Positions 59,251 through 64,000 of a DNA stretch of 64,000 nt are shown piece after piece. The position numbers and the translations under genes were made by a program. A model generated the notes under the pieces. That model worked only from the letters and a program-made list of their open reading frames with translations, was not told the origin of the DNA and did not search any database. Source of the stretch: JALYUS01 sp038231255. GTDB taxonomy: Bacteria; Chloroflexota; Chloroflexia; Thermomicrobiales; JALYUS01. How positions within the stretch are numbered: position 1 is the stretch's first letter; each line of letters begins with the position of its first letter. The stretch is taken from contig JBBRLR010000007.1 in NCBI GenBank assembly GCA_038231255.1, forward strand, positions 1 through 64,000, given 5' to 3'.

Positions 59251-60603
59251 CTACGCGGCCAAGGGCGGCTCGAAGGTGAGCGGGGAGATTTTCGCGTTCG
59301 CGATGGCGGCGGCGAGTTGCGGGTCGCGACCGGCGATAATGTCGTCGTTCGTGCGCTCGACGGTAATGTCCGGCGAGACACCAATCGTATTGAGCGACGC
59401 GCCTTTCGCGGAGATGTAGATCGCGACGGTGATCGAAAGCAAACTGCCGTCGCCGAGTTCGAAACGCGACGTGCTACCGACCGCACCGGCGGTTTTCGTG
59501 CCGATCACCGTACCCGCGCCGTTCTCCTCGAAGGCGAGCGCGGCGATCTCGCTCGCCGAGCCGCTGGCATCGTCCACGAGGACGGTGACGGGCAGCGTCT
59601 CACGCGGCTTGCCGTCGGACTGCGCGGTCTTGCGTACATCCACCCGCCGCCCCTTGGACGTGCCGAGTTCGGCGCCCGCCTTCAGGAAGCGGCCCATCAC
59701 GTGATCGCTGTACACGCCGCCCCGGTTGCCACGAAAGTCAACGATCAGGCTGTCCACATTCTGCTTGTGCAGATCGGCGAGCGCTTTGTCGAAATCCTGC
59801 GGGATGGTGTCGTAAAACTCGAAGGTCTGGATGTAGCCGATATGCCCTTCCAGCACGCTCGACACCAGCGACAGGCGCGTGTAGCGGTGGACATGGACGC
59901 TTAGATCGGTCGGGGCCGCATCGCCGACGTGCTGGACGGTGAAAGTATACGTTCGGCCGTCCTGTGGATTCGCGAACAAGGTCACGCGCGTGTCGCTGTT
60001 GACCGTCTGCCCATCGAGCGCGACGACATGGTCGCCGTAGCGCAGTCCCGCTTCGTCCACCGAACTGTTCGGGATCACCTGTCGGACATAGATGTCGCGA
60101 TTGACGGTGATCGAAACAAAGCCGAAGTTGACGATGCTGGAATCTCCCTGCAACGCGCGCCGTTCAGCATCCGCCTGCGTCGCCGGGATGAAGTAGGTGT
60201 GCCGGTCGTTGACGGTCTTCGCCATGTTAATGACGAGCCGATGCGCGAGATCGCCGGATGAGAGGGTGGAGACACCGGATTGCCCGATCATCGTGCGGAT
60301 ATTCTGCGCGAAGATTTCCCACTGATCGCTCGCGCTCTTGCCGTCGAGCGAATCGAGCGGCAGCGACTGATCGAGCGCCTTCTGCGCCTCCTGCTGCGCG
60401 TTAGTGAGGAGGGCGACGGTGTCCGGCTCGGTGTAAAGATTCTTGCGGAGGTTATCGTACGCGGCCTTGACGATCTTCAGTTCCGCCTCGGCATCAGGCG
60501 TCGTGGCGCCGCTCCGTGGTGCGGCCGGCAAGGCGAGAAAGAGCGAGCAGGTAAAAACAAGGACGAGCGCGAGCCGCGCGCGTGCATGCACCGGAGCAGA
60601 CAT
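59251..60603 (-). CDS. S41 family peptidase (C-terminal processing protease-like)
   Basis: A 450-residue secreted S41 protease. Signal peptide: VHARARLALVLVFTCSLFLA, cut near PAAPRSGA. A helical N-domain (to about residue 120) is followed by a PDZ domain (IYVRQVIPNSSVDEAGLRYGDHVVAL, in part), and the catalytic domain has GYIQTFEFYD, LIVDFRGNRGG and the nucleophile Ser in VDDASGSASEIAALA (about residue 345). A Lys ten to thirty residues on (GTKTAG) completes the likely Ser-Lys dyad. ATG 60603 follows AAAGGGTGATCGTTCA. It is a single gene; the substrates are unknown. Confidence 0.9.
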   Translation of the reverse strand: MSAPVHARARLALVLVFTCSLFLALPAAPRSGATTPDAEAELKIVKAAYDNLRKNLYTEPDTVALLTNAQQEAQKALDQSLPLDSLDGKSASDQWEIFAQNIRTMIGQSGVSTLSSGDLAHRLVINMAKTVNDRHTYFIPATQADAERRALQGDSSIVNFGFVSITVNRDIYVRQVIPNSSVDEAGLRYGDHVVALDGQTVNSDTRVTLFANPQDGRTYTFTVQHVGDAAPTDLSVHVHRYTRLSLVSSVLEGHIGYIQTFEFYDTIPQDFDKALADLHKQNVDSLIVDFRGNRGGVYSDHVMGRFLKAGAELGTSKGRRVDVRKTAQSDGKPRETLPVTVLVDDASGSASEIAALAFEENGAGTVIGTKTAGAVGSTSRFELGDGSLLSITVAIYISAKGASLNTIGVSPDITVERTNDDIIAGRDPQLAAAIANAKISPLTFEPPLAA

Positions 60604-60920
60604 TGAACGATCACCCTTTCTCGCGGTCGAGCCGATGGCAGCGGGTATGGGCATGAAAAAAGACGGATCGGGAGCGGTCATCGGCTCCGGGTATGTGGCA
60701 GGTGGGTGCGGCATCCTGTTATCCGTTCGACCGTCACCGCCAACCATTCCCGATCTCGTCTCTGGGCAGTATCGCCCGCTTCCCTGAGTTTAACCTGAAT
60801 CCGCCCTAAAGATTCGCTGAAAAACGCGGCGAGGCGACCGTTGGCGACGTGCCACGTAGCAAGGACGCGTGCCGCGCACATTTCGTTGCATCGGAACGCA
60901 AACGCGCTGCCCTCCCGTCT

Positions 60921-60944
60921 GTAGGGGCAGTGCTCGAACCGCCC
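60921..60944. repeat. Single GTAGGGGCAGTGCTCGAACC repeat arm
   Basis: Same sequence as the arms of the palindrome at 62876-62969, here without a close inverted partner. Confidence 0.7.
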
Positions 60945-61060
60945 TCCCCGACCTACCAATCATCCCCTCAACCCGCAAACCGCCTTCCCCGCATCGGCAT
61001 CTTTCACGAATGCCTCGCGATCACGAATGATCTGCAAAGGGCGATTCGAGCACCACCCGA

Positions 61061-61096
61061 TCAAGCGGTCGGCGCCGAAGACGCCGGGGTGGGTGC
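61061..61096. repeat. Direct repeat, distal copy (36 bp)
   Basis: TCAAGCGGTCGGCGCCGAAG... matches 61648-61683 at 34 of 36 positions in the same orientation. The other copy is the coding sequence for HPGVFSADRL near the C-terminus of the FAD oxidoreductase. The two copies bracket the DUF4258/DUF2283 pair. It may be a recombination scar or an attachment-like duplication. Confidence 0.75.
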
Positions 61097-61099
61097 CAG

Positions 61100-61339
61100 T
61101 CAGACTACGAGAGGCAATTCAGATGCTTCACCCCGCGCCTCGTTCACAACGCGCAAGGTTGGATCGGTTTCTATCCGCAGTTGCTCGTTCGCGTTGAGCA
61201 GTTCGATGCCATACAGGGTTCCGTCCGGGGCGAGGTCAATATTCACCTGATCGCTCACATGAATCGTTTCTACCTGCGCCGTTTTCTCCTGGAATACGAG
61301 ATAGGCGATATTGTAACGCGGATCATAGGTGAGTTTTAT
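61100..61339 (-). pseudogene. DUF2283 protein gene with ATA in place of the start codon
   Basis: The frame reads xKLTYDPRYNIAYLVFQEK, then VETIHVSDQVNIDLAPDG and LYGIELLNANEQL, to a TGA at 61100; this is a complete 79-residue DUF2283 protein. The codon at the expected Met position (61339-61337) is ATA, preceded at proper distance by GAAGAGGCTGGG. An in-frame stop lies five codons upstream and no ATG, GTG or TTG intervenes. Either the start codon is mutated or ATA initiates weakly. DUF2283 genes commonly follow DUF4258 genes, as here. Confidence 0.75.
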
Positions 61340-61351
61340 CCCAGCCTCTTC

Positions 61352-61602
61352 TCAAAAAAACTTGACGATCACGGTAATCACGAGCCATCCATCTTCTTCG
61401 ACCGCGAATGCCTCGATTTGCTTTGTCGCATCGTACCTGCCTCGCCACTGACCGTCAAAACGAAGTTCCGCCGGAATCCCGTGCGACCGACTTTGGCCGG
61501 GAACGATTCACCTCCTTGAACGGTGGCGATCACCTCCACCGCGTTCGTGCCACGTTCGTCCAAGCGACCTATTGCGTGCGGATGCAGGCGCACGTCGGTC
61601 AT
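61352..61602 (-). pseudogene. DUF4258 protein gene with a one-base frameshift
   Basis: From ATG 61602 the product begins TDVRLHPHAIGRLDERGTNA, typical of DUF4258 (a toxin-like fold often paired with DUF2283 or HTH proteins). Near 61462 the frame is lost: after GRTGFRRNF the homologous reading resumes one frame over as RFDGQWRGRYDATKQIEAF and EEDGWLVITVIVKFF, ending TGA at 61352. Adding one base would restore a full protein. TTG 61641 is an alternative start overlapping the oxidoreductase gene. A sequencing error could also cause this. Confidence 0.75.
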
Positions 61603-61630
61603 TCGACGCTCGCTGCGTTCATCATACGTA

Positions 61631-62800
61631 TCATCGGGCAACCGCCGTCAAGCGGTCGGCGCTAAAGACGCCGGGGTGGGTGCTGTGCAGCATCAGTTCG
61701 GCGGTGCGCTCGGCGGTGGCGGGGCCGATGCCCATGCCGCCGCCGGTGAAGCCGACGGCGAAGTAGACATTCGGCATGTCCGGCAGCCGACCGACGAGGG
61801 GCATCTCGTCCGCCGTGAAGCCCATGATGCCGCTCCAGCGGTGCTCAATGGGCAGGCCGTTCAGTTCCGGGAAGTATTTGTGTAGAAACGATTCGAGGCC
61901 TGCCTGCAAGTGCGGCGTCGTTTCAGAGTCGTTGTAGCCGACTTCCTCCTCGGCGAAACGGTTGCGCCAGCCGCCGATGATGAAGCGGCCATCGGGCAGT
62001 TGCCGGAAGTACTCGTACCCCCACTCGCAGCCCATCGTCCGCTCCATGAAGCGCGTCGTCGGCGCGGTCGCGAGCATCTGGCCGCGCGTCGGAAAGACCT
62101 TGTCCGCGAAATACGGGTGCAGCGTGCGCGAGTACGCGTTCGTGCAGAGGCAGACCATCGGCGCGCGGACGGTCGCCCGCTGGCCATGCACCGTGACGAT
62201 GCCGCCCTCTTGTTCGATCTTCCGCACTGCGCAGTTCGGGATCACTGTCGCGCCGCTGTGCGCCATCACCTGCGTCGTCAGCCAATATGATTGCGTGGCG
62301 ATATCGCCATCCTGCGCGATCGCGCCGAAGAAGCCGCGCCCGGTCGGGTCCTTGTCATACCACTCGACATCGTAGCCGTCCGCGATCAGGGCGCGCGCTG
62401 AGGCTTCCAGTTCCTTCGCTTCGGCGGCATCCCAGGCGAGGGTCAGGCTCCCCGGCTGCTCATACCAGACGCCGTACGCGTCGAGGAACCCCTTGACGAT
62501 CTCGCGGTTGCGGAAGCCGAGGTCGCGCGCCTCCTTGACCGCCGCGCGGCCAATCGTCTCGACGGCGGTGTGGTAGCCCGTCTTGTGGTGGACGGTGATG
62601 TGCCCCGCGTTCCGCCCGGACGCGCCGAGCGCGACATCCCGCGCTTCCAGCACGATGACGGATTTCCCCGCCTGCCCGAGGAAGTGCGCGAGCGTGCTAC
62701 CGACGATCCCCGCGCCGATGATGCAGACATCCGCCTCCTCGTGTCGGTGCGGCAGCGCGGGCCAGATGGATGTGTCCTGCCAGATCGAAACGGTACTCAT
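61631..62800 (-). CDS. FAD-dependent oxidoreductase (DAO / glycine-D-amino-acid oxidase family)
   Basis: A 389-residue flavoprotein. The FAD-binding motif VCIIGAGIVGSTLAHFLGQAG (in part) is at residues about 26-45 with the ribose-binding Glu in VIVLEARDVA. The ATG-like motif LCTNAYSRTL is near 228, and the C-terminal VGFTGGGMGIGPATAERTAEL (in part) closes the FAD site at about 355. It likely oxidises an amino acid or N-methylated amine; the closest relatives include gamma-glutamylputrescine oxidase-like enzymes. ATG 62800 follows GGAAGGAAGCGCG. Its last codons form one copy of a 36-bp direct repeat. Confidence 0.92.
   Translation of the reverse strand: MSTVSIWQDTSIWPALPHRHEEADVCIIGAGIVGSTLAHFLGQAGKSVIVLEARDVALGASGRNAGHITVHHKTGYHTAVETIGRAAVKEARDLGFRNREIVKGFLDAYGVWYEQPGSLTLAWDAAEAKELEASARALIADGYDVEWYDKDPTGRGFFGAIAQDGDIATQSYWLTTQVMAHSGATVIPNCAVRKIEQEGGIVTVHGQRATVRAPMVCLCTNAYSRTLHPYFADKVFPTRGQMLATAPTTRFMERTMGCEWGYEYFRQLPDGRFIIGGWRNRFAEEEVGYNDSETTPHLQAGLESFLHKYFPELNGLPIEHRWSGIMGFTADEMPLVGRLPDMPNVYFAVGFTGGGMGIGPATAERTAELMLHSTHPGVFSADRLTAVAR
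61648..61683. repeat. Direct repeat, proximal copy (36 bp) inside the oxidoreductase gene
   Basis: It matches 61061-61096 at 34 of 36 positions. The region between the copies, 551 bases, contains only the DUF4258 and DUF2283 genes plus the last few oxidoreductase codons. Confidence 0.75.
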
Positions 62801-62875
62801 CGCGCTTCCTTCCCATGCATGGTGAACTCGCATCGCACAGGACCGTTCACGAATTCCACGCCAAGACATTCGTAA

Positions 62876-62969
62876 GGGCAGTGCTCGAACCGCCCGCGCC
62901 CAGATTGCCTGCGCCGTCGCTCGTAAGCGCACATCTCTCGCGGCAGGGAGGGCGGTTCGAGCACCGCCC
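62876..62969. repeat. Palindromic repeat, GTGCTCGAACCGCCC family
   Basis: GGGCAGTGCTCGAACCGCCC (62876-62895) pairs with GGGCGGTTCGAGCACCGCCC (62950-62969) with one mismatch around a 54-base loop. It lies in the divergent gap upstream of the oxidoreductase gene. Confidence 0.85.
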
Positions 62970-63049
62970 CTACGCACGGCGTCATGCGTTGCATCTTTCC
63001 AGTGCAGTGTACATCGTCGGTTTCGGATGCGTCGAGCATCTGCGACAAT

Positions 63050-63074
63050 GGCTACTCGTTACTCGCTACTTGCG
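63050..63074. repeat. Lone heptad arm (CTCGTTA/CTCGCTA units)
   Basis: CTACTCGTTACTCGCTACTT matches one arm of the hairpin at 49388-49443, without a complementary array nearby. It ends a few bases before the ribosome site of the next gene. Confidence 0.65.
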
Positions 63075-63089
63075 ATAAAGGAGCATCCC

Positions 63090-64000
63090 GTGGCACGTTT
63101 ACGCGTTGGAGTGATCGGCTGCGGGACGGTGGCGCAGATTATGTGGCTGCCGAACCTGCGCGAACTGGACGAGCACTTTGAAGTGGCGGCGATCAGCGAT
63201 CTGTCGCCGGGGCTGTTGCAGTCCGTCGGCGACTATTTCGGCATCGCCGGGCGCTTTCAGGATTACCGCGACCTCATCGCGCAGGACCTTGACATGGTGA
63301 TCGTCCTCACCGCCGGGTCGCACGCGGCGCCTGCCATTGCGGCAATGGAAGCGGGCAAGCACGTCATCGTCGAGAAGCCGATGTGCTTCACGCTGCGCGA
63401 GGCGGATGAAATGATCGCCACGGCGGAGCGCACCGGCACACAGATGATGGTCTCGTACATGAAGCGATACGACCCCGGCTACCGCTACGGCCGCACGGCG
63501 GTGCAGGCGATGGACAACCTACGCTACGTGCAGATCAACGTCCTCCACCCCGACCCCGACCTCTACTACGCCCATCACCGCATCAAGCGGTTCCGCGACA
63601 TCCCACCAGACACTCTTGCTGCGCTCTCGGCGGAGGATGATCGGCTGACCGTCGAGGCAATCGGGGATGTATCACCGCTCATGCGACACCTTTATCGCGA
63701 TATCATCCTTGGCAGTATGAGCCACGATACAAACGCGTTGCGGGGTATCCTCGGCCGCCCCAACCGAGCACTTTTCACGACGATCTGGCCGGACGACACG
63801 ATCCACCCGACGGTGACGACCGTCCTCGCCTACGACAACGGCCCGCGCGTCGTATTGACGTGGTCGTACCTGTCGGCGCTACGCGATTACTTCGAGGAGT
63901 TGGCGTTTATCGGCGAGGCGGGGCGCGTGCGTATCCAGTTCCCTTCGCCCTGGCTCAAGCACTTCCCGACGCCGGTCGAGGTGCAGGGGATGGCGGACGG
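63090..64000 (+). CDS. Gfo/Idh/MocA family oxidoreductase (partial, runs off the right edge)
   Basis: At least 303 residues of an NAD(P)-dependent sugar or cyclitol dehydrogenase. The Rossmann motif RVGVIGCGTVAQ is at residues 5-16, and the family motif EKPMCFT (with the catalytic-site Lys) at about 94-100. The C-terminal beta-sheet domain begins near 125 and continues to the window end; SHDTNALRGILG near residue 212 is the usual G-x-x-x-D/H-x-x-D-x-x region variant. GTG 63090 follows AAAGGAGCATCCC. The exact substrate is unknown; it fits the sugar-catabolic theme of the window. Confidence 0.92.
   Translation, partial: MARLRVGVIGCGTVAQIMWLPNLRELDEHFEVAAISDLSPGLLQSVGDYFGIAGRFQDYRDLIAQDLDMVIVLTAGSHAAPAIAAMEAGKHVIVEKPMCFTLREADEMIATAERTGTQMMVSYMKRYDPGYRYGRTAVQAMDNLRYVQINVLHPDPDLYYAHHRIKRFRDIPPDTLAALSAEDDRLTVEAIGDVSPLMRHLYRDIILGSMSHDTNALRGILGRPNRALFTTIWPDDTIHPTVTTVLAYDNGPRVVLTWSYLSALRDYFEELAFIGEAGRVRIQFPSPWLKHFPTPVEVQGMAD

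Larger units (their letters stand above)
60604..61099. other. Intergenic region with a repeat arm and a 36-bp direct-repeat copy
   Basis: A 496-base gap upstream of the S41 gene. It holds one GTGCTCGAACCGCCC repeat (60921-60944) and, at 61061-61096, a copy of the last codons of the FAD oxidoreductase gene. Open frames here are short and without ribosome sites, so no gene is called. Confidence 0.5.

Noticed and set aside
60921..60955. GTGCTCGAACCGCCC considered as a tRNA T-arm
   Set aside because: No acceptor stem, D-arm or anticodon arm can be built, and the same sequence occurs as a palindromic repeat at 62876.

Overview
ORGANISM. The window is a G+C-rich chromosome segment (about 63% by hand count on a typical 60-base line) with short intergenic gaps, clear AGGAGG-type ribosome sites and frequent GTG starts. 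The large secreted protein at 47208-48728 belongs to a family I know mainly from Chloroflexota. Together with a Tat/lipobox sugar-binding protein, a split MoxR / DUF4129 / DUF4350 set and dense hairpin repeats, this suggests a Chloroflexota bacterium of the Thermomicrobia/Sphaerobacter kind. That placement is inference from gene families. No rRNA, tRNA, phage, IS transposase or CRISPR array was seen. LAYOUT. 1-2 kb: 5' part of moaA, a short-chain dehydrogenase and a secreted, membrane-anchored protein. 2.4-9.5 kb: a sugar cluster with a glycosyltransferase, UDP-galactopyranose mutase, GH1-like and GH2 glycosidases and an enolase-superfamily enzyme. 9.5-20 kb: mixed metabolic and regulatory genes (methyltransferase, GT2, GNAT, MoxR ATPase, ArsR-type regulator, PNPOx-like, cupin, HD protein, homocitrate/isopropylmalate-synthase-type enzyme, subtilase with IPT/TIG modules). 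20-28.5 kb: RlmI-type methyltransferase, polyphosphate kinase, enoyl-CoA hydratase, HtrA protease, an MNT nucleotidyltransferase with a broken HEPN partner, and an SDR. 28.6-31 kb: HU protein with a textbook promoter and terminator, L-rhamnose mutarotase and an arabinose/fucose-isomerase family protein. 31-32.2 kb: a low-G+C gene with a PD-(D/E)XK nuclease signature, probably acquired. 32.3-38.2 kb: a minus-strand sugar ABC importer (binding protein, two permeases, no ATPase) running into a GH3 NagZ-like enzyme and a metallophosphoesterase. 38.4-46.1 kb: GNAT, membrane proteins, a second subtilase, QueC, and a DUF4350/DUF4129/membrane-protein operon. 46.3-47 kb: HigBA toxin-antitoxin. 47.2-53 kb: secreted protein, cupredoxin, DoxX protein and a NatAB-type ABC exporter. 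53-60.6 kb: a self-contained small transcription unit, QueG, VOC protein, hydrolase, DUF3445 protein, GNAT, cysteine-synthase-like enzyme, a second MNT/broken-HEPN pair and an S41 protease. 61.1-64 kb: a decayed DUF2283/DUF4258 pair between 36-bp direct repeats at the 3' end of a FAD oxidoreductase gene, then a partial Gfo/Idh/MocA oxidoreductase. HOW IT FITS TOGETHER. Several genes form a carbohydrate scavenging programme: the ABC importer with NagZ, GH1/GH2/enolase enzymes, rhamnose mutarotase with an isomerase, and the Gfo/Idh/MocA enzyme. QueC and QueG both serve queuosine synthesis but are about 11 kb apart. The most striking feature is structural. At least four families of palindromic repeats fill the gaps, often start exactly at stop codons, and in some places are read as protein. 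Toxin-antitoxin-like pairs are present in intact (HigBA) and decaying (two MNT/HEPN pairs, DUF4258/DUF2283) states. The last of these lacks any normal start codon for one gene and would be missed by routine gene calling.
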